Of a DNA stretch of 64,000 nt, positions 11,683 through 22,536 are shown in pieces. Source of the DNA: Lumbricus terrestris (taxonomy: Eukaryota; Annelida; Clitellata; Crassiclitellata; Lumbricidae); contig OX457053.1 in assembly GCA_949752735.1 (NCBI GenBank), positions 10,984,638 through 11,048,637 on the forward strand, read 5' to 3'. The position numbers were made by a program, and so were the translations under genes. The notes beneath the pieces are model-generated. The model did no database searches and was not told the DNA's origin. It saw only the letters and a program-made list of their open reading frames with translations. Numbering within the stretch: position 1 is the first letter of the stretch; each line of letters begins with the position of its first letter.

Positions 11683-12723
11683 CTGGACTGCTGCTTAAAG
11701 CTTTAAAAAATAACCAAATTAAGTACAGACTCCTGGATGTGCCAGAAATTGTATACAAAGACCCTAATTCATATCATTGTTAGATCGTAGTATACTCGTA
11801 TAACATCGCAAACGATCCGATAAGTATATAGGCCTAAGCCAACACTGTTATAAATCGAGATCCTTATGTTCAGTGCTGCATGCTCATATATAGGCCATAA
11901 GTCTCATAACAAAAAACGCTCCAAGTGCAGATATTTCAAATCCAATAAAATAAAGAAAAATCGTTTATAAATATTACGCTGAACTCGGACGGCGTTCATA
12001 TGCTTCGTTGTTTAGGGCGTGCCAAAAAAACTGGAACAGGTCCATCTTGTTTTGAGCTATACATCCATTAATTTCTAATTTATATAGCGCTATAAATTTG
12101 TGAAGTGTACCCAAATTAGCCTCACTGCCAGCGTGAAAGATCGAGACAAAACAACATGTTGTCACCTATAGTATAGCCTACTCCTTATTCAATTCTAGCC
12201 GATGACCTCTCTTTCTGTTTTGCTTTTCTCGAGACCTACTTCGTCTCTCATGACCTTGGCGACTGGGAGCACCTCTGAACTGTTCACCATACTAAAGAGG
12301 CAGCTTATAAATGCATGAATACAATACAATGTAATAATAACGCTTGGAGTCATGGACCCGACATCTATGTGTATATGATTCCTGCTTGCTAAACGTAAAT
12401 ATATAGGCCTAGGCCTACATCTGTTCAAGACGCACACACCTGGAAGTATGTGATGAACTGACGGCCTTAATTTGTAACGCGATTGTCATCTATTATGATG
12501 GACATTAAAATCTCAGTTGTAATAACTGCTTTTTAACAGGTATACTTCAAAATGTCTAGTCCTTTAGTGTTCCTATAGAACTATACACAGATGATACATA
12601 TGAAAGGAAATGACTTTACGTGCTTGGATGCCATTGGAGTTAATAAGTGGCAGTTCTTCTTTCTTATTCTCTTAAACATCTTCATCGTATAGGCTTACCA
12701 TGACTAAAAACCATAGCAACGAT
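11683..12723. other. Intron segment left of the transposon nest
   Basis: This is AT-rich intron DNA. At 12230-12330 there is a degenerate LINE/SINE 3' tail (GGGAGCACCTCTGAA then TATAAATGCATGAATACAATAC). I see no other gene or repeat. Confidence 0.45.
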
Positions 12724-13061
12724 CAGTGGCGTAACAACCTAGCCGGGGGCCCGTGGACAATGAAGCTCGGGGGCCCCTGTATAGGCCTGCCTACATGATT
12801 GTATTAACGACGCCAAAGAGTGAAAATTGTGAAATGGTTATAAACTGCAGTTAGATTAAAATAGAATATTAAACGATATAGTCAATAATCCGTAATTTAA
12901 GGCACATTAATAGTTCAAGAGAAATCACTAAAACACTATAGGTTAAGCCTATAGGGCTTGAAATGCATATTGAAATGCATTTGCCAATTTAGCCTCTAGG
13001 CTACGTGGTAATTGGATTCAAGAAGTCGAGGCAATAGTGGAAGGAAAGTGTGCTCGTAAGA

Positions 13062-13317
13062 CAGTGGCGTAGCCAGGAATTTATGATGGGGTAGGGGGTT
13101 TTATGGCCTGGCTGGATGCCCTTCCTGATACCAACCCAACAGTATTAGATTCTACAGTAAATAAAAAGGGAATAAAGCAACAATGGGAATAAATTAAGAA
13201 AAAACAATTGTTACTACAAGATATTGTTTTGTTTTTTTCTTATTTAAGTGGATAGAAAAACTTTTTCTTCAGCCAATGGGGGTTTAACCCCCCGAAACCC
13301 CCTTGGCTACGCCACTG
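13062..13317. mobile_element. hAT-like MITE, family CAGTGGCGTAGC, copy 1
   Basis: A 256-bp element with ends CAGTGGCGTAGCCAGGAATT and GGCTACGCCACTG. Flanks TCGTAAGA and CCGTAAGA match at 7 of 8 bases. The second copy is at 33873-34129. It sits within the larger hAT element. Confidence 0.85.
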
Positions 13318-13512
13318 CCGTAAGATATGGTAAATAAGTCAGTCTTAGGCAGAAGAGAAAATGGCCAAGATAAATTAAGTCACTTTCCTCACCTCCAGTT
13401 TTTTTTCAAGGGTGATGGTGTTAAGTTTCGTTTAGGATTAATGTTACGCCCGCCCTAACCGCTAGGGGACCGGAAGCGCTTGCAAGGGATGCCCCACTTA
13501 CTCGCTTACTTT

Positions 13513-15629
13513 TGTAACGCGGCATATAATTTGGGTTATAATTTCTGGTCGCCATTTTTGATCCGCCATCTTTTCATTTATAGAGCGCCTGTTCTCGGGT
13601 AATATTATTTTATTTCTGATATCGTGTCTGACACGAATCTCAACGACCGACAATCGCAGTCGATGTTTTTGGCAAGCCTCCGTTGAATCAACTTCCTCGT
13701 CTCGCCCTGCAGCTGGGAGCTGTAGCCGAAAGGAGGAGGTGAAGTTGAATGACTGCCATCAGCGATAATTTCGGACGACCAAGCGGCATGATGCAGAGTG
13801 TCAAAGCGATACATTCAGGCAGATAAGAGAGGGGTAAGATAGACGGACGGAAAAGGACAATCCGCCCACGCACCGATGCCTGATGGAGAGTGAGGGCAAT
13901 ACAGCCAGACGGACATGAGATAAGGGAGAGGTAAAGAGAAGAAGACTAAGACTCTGTCACACGACACTCGCACGTGTCGAAATAGCGACGTTAGATTAAC
14001 GCCTCGAAGGGAGAGGGAGGGCCACGTGTGCGGAAATTGAAGCTGAGTATATGCGCCGAAGGCTAGCTGGGAAACTGCGCAGTTCAGTTTTCATCCGGGA
14101 CTTGTGTTGTTGACGTGAATCACGTCCTAGGAGCACTGAAGGCAGAACACGCAGAGACGTGGAAGAGGTGAGACGTAGAAGTGCGGTCAGAACTTTGCAG
14201 GTAGAAGTCGTGTTGAAGGCAGAGGACGTTTTCGACGGAGAAGAGACGTTTTCGTGTTAAGTCAGACTCGATCGGAACTTTGAGGAGAGAAGACGTATTC
14301 GTGTTTAAGTCAGAAGCAGCCAGAACGTTGAAGGAAGAAGATGTCTCTTGTTTAAAGTGGACGCTGTCGGAACTCAAGAAAGAACAAGATGTTTTATAGT
14401 TAATATAAAGTATAGGTATATAAGACGAAAACGGTCAGAACTTTGAACGAACAAGACTGAAGTGATGGATCATTGCGGCTGATTCTCGTCGGCAAGATTC
14501 GCACTCGGGCTTCATCATCGGGCCAGATCCTGGAGAAGAACATGTCAACGCCGTTCTTCGCGCCATGTCACGATGGACTCTCTTTATCTGGACATGAGGT
14601 ACGAGTGGATGGGTTTTAGGGTGATCGGTTCTTTAACTTTGGGCTACTTTTAAATTGGCCGAGGGACTTGAAAGTAAATCGGGGACTAACTTAGCTTTAC
14701 TCCGGTCCAAGTGTGTTTGCATTGAATGTCTTTGAACATAACAAGAAGTTATTAGTTAAAATATCTGACTTTGTTTATTGTTTGCATTGAGTGTAATCGA
14801 AGTTGGTTACGTAATTGATTGATTACTTTGAATGTGGTTGTTGTTGATTGAGGATTCAATTGATGGACTATAATAAGAAACATTACTGAAATTACTGACT
14901 TTGTTCACTGATAGTGATAGAATTACCTGTAGACCTAATTCATATTGCGCCATGGAAGAAAGTAGACCTGTAACACCTTCACAGCCGTCTAGGCCTCCCT
15001 CATCATTGGAGGTAGTGATGGAGGCTATAACATCTATGCACTCATCAATGCAGACTAATGCTAGAGACACACAAGAAGTGATACAATCGCATGCCCGCGA
15101 TACACAAGAAGCGATGCAGTCACAGGCCAGAGATACACAAGATGCGATTGCCTCGGTAAGGTCAGATGTAAGGGAGGAAATTTCGGCCGTGCACTCTAAT
15201 GTTAGAGAGGTGCTAACGGAGGTCGTGACACGCTTAGAGCGACTCGAGGCATCGCCGGTCCCAAGATCTGTTGTGGGTTCGAGCCCTGGACTGGAGTCCA
15301 CCGCTGTTGCCATCGCGGACGTGCCTTGCCAGTCGACCATCAGACTGGCAGAGTCTTCAGGCGCTAGGCCTAAAGATTTCACCCACCTGGGCACGCTGCG
15401 CAGAAGTGAGCGTCTGGCCCACAAGGATCCAATCTCATATAGAGAGCTTGGTAGCCGAGATGGTTGGCAATCATTCCATCGGTTGGATTTGAACCCGAGA
15501 GTCCCCTCCTCTTATCCTCGATCCATTTCTCAGGACCATGACCATGACCCACAACAGCACGCGGCCTCCTTGCCGTACGATGATCCGGAATTGGCGACTC
15601 CGGGGATGACGGTGGGGGCGGGCGTTACA
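13513..15629 (+). repeat. 5' LTR of element A
   Basis: A 2117-bp direct repeat of 19039-21155; starts TGTAAC and ends GTTACA. Unusually long, and its last 678 bp are the start of the gag frame. Confidence 0.93.
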
Positions 15630-17975
15630 ATTGGTACCAGAAGTGGGGTACTGGTACAAATTGGTTCTAGGGATTTTGGTGAAAATAGGTCAGAAGAGGC
15701 AACTGACTATGCTAGGAGAGGAGAAATGGCAATATCTTTTGAACGAAGGAAGGAAAGGGAATTTGCTGATAATGTGGAAATTATGTCTGATGAAGGTAGT
15801 GTGGACATTGAAATCAGCAGGATGATGGAAGCTAGACCTAAAACTGTTAAAATAATTGATAACAGAATGCAAACAGCACTGCAACCGGAGTTTAGGGACT
15901 TAGAAATAAGTAAACCGATCGCCAATCAATTGCCACGGGAGGGGGGTGATAAGGCTAATCCAGTTCCTTTGGCCTTTTCGTCGCTTCCTCATGTCGAATA
16001 TCCTCGACCTAATCCGCAATGGAGGATGCAAGCGTCGCTCGCAGACGTCGGTCGACAAAGAGCAGAAACAGCGATGAACCCGGTCGACATTCGGCAATCA
16101 ACGTCGGGAATGCCGACCTCAATGCCCGACAGCGCTTTCGACGGCAGAACGACTTCGACCATGGTTGGTCGTAACTACGCTCGACCCGACCTTCATCTTG
16201 GACCAACAGCGATGGCGACGATCGACAGGATGCAGCCGAGTGTCCGCCTCGACAATCCACACGTATCGAGGATGCCTCCTGCTCCGAACTACGCTCCGAG
16301 CGCGTTCTACGAACACAGCGACAACCGGGTTTGGCTCGACCCGCTCCGCTGTCCCGACCCGCTTCGACCAAGCGACGACATCTTTCCCCGGTGGCCACCC
16401 ATCGTGGAATCGGCGAGAATGAGCTCCTGCCTCGGTGCCCAGAATTTCGGATTCGGCCGTGGCATCGAACCGCCTCGTTCATCACTACTGAAGCCGACAC
16501 TTCCGGTGAGGATTGAAACAACTGGCGTCGATAAAACACCTGCGTCTTCCAATGTTTCGGTTGGCCTGATCCGAACCGTCCCGATGACCACCGTCGCGAC
16601 ACAAACGACCGGCGACCTGGAATTACCGTCTACCAGCTTGGGTGGAACCGCGAAGGAGCCTGAACCGACCGCGTCTGCAACACCTAAAGTTGGCGAGGTG
16701 AAACCGTCATCGACCCCTGCTCCAAAGCCAAAGCAATGGCTAAAACTCGGTTCGTACAGCGGGAAGACCGATGTCGAAATCTTTCTTCGCAGATTCTCCG
16801 TTTGTGCAAAAAACAACGGCTGGTCTGAGGAGGAAAAGCTAAACCAACTTGTTGTCGCTTTGGTCGAACCAGCAACGAACTTGCTAAGTGAGACAAACGC
16901 AGACAGTTTGGACACCTGGACGGCGCTGGTCCAGCGACTGCGAGAGAGATATGGGAATGCCGAGCAACAAGCCTTGTTTCAGACACAGCTCAGCACCAGA
17001 AAGCAGAAGCCTGATGAAGATATGGGATCGGTGGTGGACGACATTCGCCGGTTGACATCACGAGCGTATCCGGGCTCCTCGACTGTCCACAGCGAGGCAA
17101 TTGCTGTTCGAGCATTCCTGGATGCCCTCAGAGATCGAACTCTCGCTCTTAAGATCCGTGAGCGAGAGGCAAAATCATTGGATGAAGCTTACAAGGTGGC
17201 GATGCGACTGGACGGTTACCAGAAAGCGGAAGCTGGTGGCCATGAACAGAACGACCGACGTCATGGTCGAGTAAACGCGATTAAGGAAGGGGAAGATGCG
17301 AAAGTGAAAGACTCGGAACTGAAAGATTTGAGACGGGAGCTGGAGCAAATGAAAAGACAAGTAGAGCGACAACCATTGGCGGCGCCACAAGTCAGATACC
17401 ACAATAGCGGGCCATGGAGAGGTCAGAACGGGTCAACTGGAAATGGATGGTACAATGCGACCGGAAATAACGGTAACTGGCGAAATAATCAGCGCGGTTA
17501 CTACGACTACCGGCCAGAACATTGGAGCTCTGCGGGCGGATACCGACAGGCGGTGAGACCGGAAGCTGGACGATCTGGCCGAAGGTGCTACGAGTGTCAT
17601 CAAGTGACGGACCATATAGCACGCTTCTGCCCTCTTCGACAGCAGCAGCAGGCTGCCCGGAACGACAACCAGGAACAACCCGTGAGCGATACTCCAGACA
17701 ACCCGATCGCCGGTCGTGTGTGTGCTGTACGGAGTTCCGCTCCAGCACCGAGCGGAAACCAAGGAAACGGAGGGAATCAGACGAGGAGTCGAGACGATGG
17801 CCGGAACTCGCCAGGAGAGGAGCGCCGCTGTTTCCTTTGTAACGACCGCTTCCACCTTTGGAGGGCGTGCCCCCTCCGCCACTGGTCCTCCGACGACCAC
17901 AACTGGAGAACGCTTGAGGAACCGAATGGAAATCATCCGTCTGGGACTTGGCACCATATGGGTATCTATCCGTAA
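14952..17975 (+). CDS. Gag of retrotransposon A, starting inside the 5' LTR
   Basis: The frame has 1008 codons from GCGCCATGG, a good initiation context; the same frame is open a little further upstream but without ATG. Residues 1-226 lie in the LTR and contain repeats of RDTQEAMQSQA type, likely coiled coil. The frame crosses the LTR end at 15629 and the primer-binding site. From about residue 590 a Ty3-type gag domain begins (QWLKLGSYSGKTDVEIFLRR, later FLDALRDRTLALKIRERE). Two zinc knuckles follow: CYECHQVTDHIARFC near 878 (one residue longer than CX2CX4HX4C) and CFLCNDRFHLWRAC near 959. No protease motif follows. Gag packages the RNA in cytoplasmic particles. Confidence 0.85.
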   Translation: MEESRPVTPSQPSRPPSSLEVVMEAITSMHSSMQTNARDTQEVIQSHARDTQEAMQSQARDTQDAIASVRSDVREEISAVHSNVREVLTEVVTRLERLEASPVPRSVVGSSPGLESTAVAIADVPCQSTIRLAESSGARPKDFTHLGTLRRSERLAHKDPISYRELGSRDGWQSFHRLDLNPRVPSSYPRSISQDHDHDPQQHAASLPYDDPELATPGMTVGAGVTIGTRSGVLVQIGSRDFGENRSEEATDYARRGEMAISFERRKEREFADNVEIMSDEGSVDIEISRMMEARPKTVKIIDNRMQTALQPEFRDLEISKPIANQLPREGGDKANPVPLAFSSLPHVEYPRPNPQWRMQASLADVGRQRAETAMNPVDIRQSTSGMPTSMPDSAFDGRTTSTMVGRNYARPDLHLGPTAMATIDRMQPSVRLDNPHVSRMPPAPNYAPSAFYEHSDNRVWLDPLRCPDPLRPSDDIFPRWPPIVESARMSSCLGAQNFGFGRGIEPPRSSLLKPTLPVRIETTGVDKTPASSNVSVGLIRTVPMTTVATQTTGDLELPSTSLGGTAKEPEPTASATPKVGEVKPSSTPAPKPKQWLKLGSYSGKTDVEIFLRRFSVCAKNNGWSEEEKLNQLVVALVEPATNLLSETNADSLDTWTALVQRLRERYGNAEQQALFQTQLSTRKQKPDEDMGSVVDDIRRLTSRAYPGSSTVHSEAIAVRAFLDALRDRTLALKIREREAKSLDEAYKVAMRLDGYQKAEAGGHEQNDRRHGRVNAIKEGEDAKVKDSELKDLRRELEQMKRQVERQPLAAPQVRYHNSGPWRGQNGSTGNGWYNATGNNGNWRNNQRGYYDYRPEHWSSAGGYRQAVRPEAGRSGRRCYECHQVTDHIARFCPLRQQQQAARNDNQEQPVSDTPDNPIAGRVCAVRSSAPAPSGNQGNGGNQTRSRDDGRNSPGEERRCFLCNDRFHLWRACPLRHWSSDDHNWRTLEEPNGNHPSGTWHHMGIYP
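15632..15649 (+). promoter_or_regulatory. Primer-binding site of element A
   Basis: TGGTACCAGAAGTGGGGT, two bases after the LTR end, starting TGG as expected for pairing with a tRNA 3' CCA. Identical to the site in element B. It is translated as part of gag. I cannot name the tRNA with confidence. Confidence 0.8.
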
Positions 17976-19017
17976 AGATCGTTGCGGCCGTCATTTGGAA
18001 GGACAGGAACTCGCTTGTAACACTGGTTTGATTTTGATGATACATTTTTATTTTTCCATGTGAAGGAATTCTCATGTTTGTGTACTGCATAATACGATGT
18101 TCGCTAATGAATGCATAAATGGTGATTCATATTCGTATTGTATTCGTATTCATTAGTGTGCTGTATTGTGTATTAATATTTGTATTGAAACGCATAAGGA
18201 TTGCATTGCATATGGACAATTTTACTATAGCCTTGCCGTATATAGACATAATAAGGACTGTCATTGCGCTATATAAATAATAAACTGACCTGAGGATAGA
18301 TTAACTAAAGTGGCATATTTTAATTAAGTAATGACCTGTCTTGAGGATAGGTAGGCCTATTAACTACTAGGTTGAAATTTTAAGCTGGTTTCTTTGAGGT
18401 AGACCGTGGTGATAGTCGACATACAGAGTTATAATAATATGAGCTAAACAGAGACCTAGGTTACACTGTATGGTATGTCTTTAAAGGTAGACCTGATACT
18501 ACCGTGATAAGCTTATGGGTCTTGGGTAAATGTGGCCTTTAGCGACGCGGTGGTTAGACTTGGTGAGTTGCTAGTATGCCATAATATGGCCTGAATACAC
18601 AACTGATGCCTGGAAGAGTCTTGTGGTAATATAGACGCCATGGTATGAAATAGCTTAGCGGTAACGTTAATGTTCTACATGTATGTGATCGAATTATATT
18701 TCTGTCTGTGGCTTGAGTCCCCGTTGACCATACAATCGCTAGTGTATGACTGAACTGAAAGTAGCCTGTAAGGACATAAATGTTGATAAATTTTGACGGA
18801 ACTCTTGAAAAACTACGACTGGCTATATAACTACCATATTAATTCTTCTATTTCTTTCGCTTGTAATGACTTTTGAGCGCTGAAGCGTGATCAGCGATGA
18901 CCGTTCAGTGCTTAATTTTGTTCTTTGCATATAATTTTGAACTCGTGATGTACAGACCAGAGTACGGCCTTATTTACGCATTTCAGAATATATTCGTCCA
19001 ATTAAATAAATTCCGAA

Positions 19018-19036
19018 ATAAGGGTGGGGGGAGAAT
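19018..19036 (+). promoter_or_regulatory. Polypurine tract of element A
   Basis: The purine run AAGGGTGGGGGGAGAA lies immediately before the 3' LTR, the plus-strand priming site. The 1 kb between the gag stop and this point (17976-19017) has no frame or repeat that I recognise. Confidence 0.75.
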
Positions 19037-19038
19037 AG

Positions 19039-21155
19039 TGTAACGCGGCATATAATTTGGGTTATAATTTCTGGTCGCCATTTTTGATCCGCCATCTTTT
19101 CATTTATAGAGCGCCTGTTCTCGGGTAATATTATTTTATTTCTGATATCGTGTCTGACACGAATCTCAACGACCGACAATCGCAGTCGATGTTTTTGGCA
19201 AGCCTCCGTTGAATCAACTTCCTCGTCTCGCCCTGCAGCTGGGAGCTGTAGCCGAAAGGAGGAGGTGAAGTTGAATGACTGCCATCAGCGATAATTTCGG
19301 ACGACCAAGCGGCATGATGCAGAGTGTCAAAGCGATACATTCAGGCAGATAAGAGAGGGGTAAGATAGACGGACGGAAAAGGACAATCCGCCCACGCACC
19401 GATGCCTGATGGAGAGTGAGGGCAATACAGCCAGACGGACATGAGATAAGGGAGAGGTAAAGAGAAGAAGACTAAGACTCTGTCACACGACACTCGCACG
19501 TGTCGAAATAGCGACGTTAGATTAACGCCTCGAAGGGAGAGGGAGGGCCACGTGTGCGGAAATTGAAGCTGAGTATATGCGCCGAAGGCTAGCTGGGAAA
19601 CTGCGCAGTTCAGTTTTCATCCGGGACTTGTGTTGTTGACGTGAATCACGTCCTAGGAGCACTGAAGGCAGAACACGCAGAGACGTGGAAGAGGTGAGAC
19701 GTAGAAGTGCGGTCAGAACTTTGCAGGTAGAAGTCGTGTTGAAGGCAGAAGACGTTTTCGACGGAGAAGAGACGTTTTCGTGTTAAGTCAGACTCGATCG
19801 GAACTTTGAGGAGAGAAGACGTATTCGTGTTTAAGTCAGAAGCAGCCAGAACGTTGAAGGAAGAAGATGTCTCTTGTTTAAAGTGGACGCTGTCGGAACT
19901 CAAGAAAGAACAAGATGTTTTATAGTTAATATAAAGTATAGGTATATAAGACGAAAACGGTCAGAACTTTGAACGAACAAGACTGAAGTGATGGATCATT
20001 GCGGCTGATTCTCGTCGGCAAGATTCGCACTCGGGCTTCATCATCGGGCCAGATCCTGGAGAAGAACATGTCAACGCCGTTCTTCGCGCCATGTCACGAT
20101 GGACTCTCTTTATCTGGACATGAGGTACGAGTGGATGGGTTTTAGGGTGATCGGTTCTTTAACTTTGGGCTACTTTTAAATTGGCCGAGGGACTTGAAAG
20201 TAAATCGGGGACTAACTTAGCTTTACTCCGGTCCAAGTGTGTTTGCATTGAATGTCTTTGAACATAACAAGAAGTTATTAGTTAAAATATCTGACTTTGT
20301 TTATTGTTTGCATTGAGTGTAATCGAAGTTGGTTACGTAATTGATTGATTACTTTGAATGTGGTTGTTGTTGATTGAGGATTCAATTGATGGACTATAAT
20401 AAGAAACATTACTGAAATTACTGACTTTGTTCACTGATAGTGATAGAATTACCTGTAGACCTAATTCATATTGCGCCATGGAAGAAAGTAGACCTGTAAC
20501 ACCTTCACAGCCGTCTAGGCCTCCCTCATCATTGGAGGTAGTGATGGAGGCTATAACATCTATGCACTCATCAATGCAGACTAATGCTAGAGACACACAA
20601 GAAGTGATACAATCGCATGCCCGCGATACACAAGAAGCGATGCAGTCACAGGCCAGAGATACACAAGATGCGATTGCCTCGGTAAGGTCAGATGTAAGGG
20701 AGGAAATTTCGGCCGTGCACTCTAATGTTAGAGAGGTGCTAACGGAGGTCGTGACACGCTTAGAGCGACTCGAGGCATCGCCGGTCCCAAGATCTGTTGT
20801 GGGTTCGAGCCCTGGACTGGAGTCCACCGCTGTTGCCATCGCGGACGTGCCTTGCCAGTCGACCATCAGACTGGCAGAGTCTTCAGGCGCTAGGCCTAAA
20901 GATTTCACCCACCTGGGCACGCTGCGCAGAAGTGAGCGTCTGGCCCACAAGGATCCAATCTCATATAGAGAGCTTGGTAGCCGAGATGGTTGGCAATCAT
21001 TCCATCGGTTGGATTTGAACCCGAGAGTCCCCTCCTCTTATCCTCGATCCATTTCTCAGGACCATGACCATGACCCACAACAGCACGCGGCCTCCTTGCC
21101 GTACGATGATCCGGAATTGGCGACTCCGGGGATGACGGTGGGGGCGGGCGTTACA
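19039..21155 (+). repeat. 3' LTR of element A
   Basis: A 2117-bp copy of the 5' LTR. It repeats the first 226 gag codons (from 20478), which here run out of the element into LTR B and stop at 21395; this is a truncated copy, not a gene. Confidence 0.93.
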
Positions 21156-22536
21156 CTTTCACCCCCCTCCCCTAGTGTGGCGGCGTACTGCCGGGGCGAC
21201 AGGGAACCACCTACGGGAACCTCAAGTGTGAACGACAGGGAGGAACGTCCAGATTCTCTTCTTTCATGGGTACCAGGGCCTACAGGACATGTCTCCGCGG
21301 CGGTTTGTCGACGCGCGACAGCACCCTCTTTCCGGTGCTCGTCTGAGTTCGTTATCCCCGCGGCAGCTTTGGGCGAAAGGGACTCGAACTCCTGAAGAGG
21401 TGGCGGAGAGTATTTGGCTGGATATATCTGGCGCTCTATCAATCTCTCATCACTACTGACTGTCCGCCCTCCCTCCGAATCATCCGATTCCTCTAGGGCG
21501 TCGCCCCTCAAAGAGCTGGCACGAGACATGGGATTATTCGGTTTTACAACTAATTGCAAGTCAGTCAGTGAATCACCTTCAATTCTAGTTCAATATGCAA
21601 CACTTTATTTATTCTTGCAACACTACTTAATTAATATACAATTGGCAGCAACCTGTGCAAATACAATTCTGCCTATAATACTTATCAGTTCAACACAAAG
21701 TATTCCTAACACTACACAGCATTTATGGCTGGTTATTACACCCTTTGCATTACTTGATACCTATCCTTTATGCTCCTGCATATAACTAGACTATCAGTTC
21801 AGTTCTTATTTCCTTAACTACTGCAGAAGGTCAAATCACGCTATTAATCAGTTTCACGAAAGCAACGAATTAACATCAACACTTTGCACTAATTTACCAC
21901 GACCACAGCAACAGTTATATCGCAAGGCTACTTCTAGCAACTCTTTCAATATATTCACGCCTCTTAACACAAGCGCTAATTTATCCTTCGCTCTACCTGT
22001 AATGCGCTATATAATTTATATCAACGCGTTCCGGCCATTTTAAACATTCATTCATTTACAGATTCAGCACGCTACACTTTAATTTATTTCTACTTCCCTG
22101 ATTCCTAAGCGGTTTTGCTTATTTCGACGTTCTCCTTCCACCGGAGGCGACCAGCGGTCGTTTACTTTATTATCTATTAATTTAGTTGACTTCCTTATTA
22201 ATTTAGATGCCCGAAAACTTAGTTTTAAACGAATTTCTATTCAAAAAGATGGCCTAGTCTTTCTCGTCGGTTTCACCTCTTCGCGTCTCTTCGTCCTACT
22301 GACCTAGATTGGTCCAACAGCCAATAGGAAGCGACCTTTTACCGCTGTTTGTAGGTCACGCGTCGCTCTTGGCCAATCAGCGGCGCCCACACTTTCGCCA
22401 CGTCATCTAAAAGGTCACACGTCACGCTGGCGTAATGTCTGCAGCCTCGCTCTGGTGCAGCATAGAGTTAATTAACCGTTATGGCCAACATGGATAAAAA
22501 TAAGTATAATTTTGTAGCTTTTCCCAAAACGCTACA
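21156..22536 (-). repeat. 3' LTR of element B, main part (rest at 13442-13512)
   Basis: It matches 27663-29043 of the right LTR. In minus orientation it begins TGTAGCG; it is cut by element A. It includes the gag start (ATG near 21529 in minus orientation), which is cut off at the insertion. Confidence 0.9.

Larger units (their letters stand above)
13513..21155 (+). mobile_element. LTR retrotransposon A (gag only), inserted in the LTR of B
   Basis: A 7643-bp plus-strand element with LTRs of 2117 bp that are almost identical (TGTAACGCGG to GGGCGTTACA), indicating a young insertion. The target duplication is CTTT (13509-13512 and 21156-21159). A primer-binding site lies 2 nt after the 5' LTR, and the polypurine tract AAGGGTGGGGGGAGAA ends just before the 3' LTR. 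Only gag is encoded; 17976-19038 has no significant frame. It is related to B by Gag sequence and an identical primer-binding site. Confidence 0.93.

Noticed and set aside
14901..14951. Upstream start of the Gag frame at 14901
   Set aside because: The codon there is TTG; the first ATG, in good context, is at 14952. The same applies to 28066 versus 28036 in element B.
20427..21395. A second Gag gene of 322 codons
   Set aside because: It is the LTR-encoded first part of gag in the 3' LTR of element A, running by chance into LTR B.
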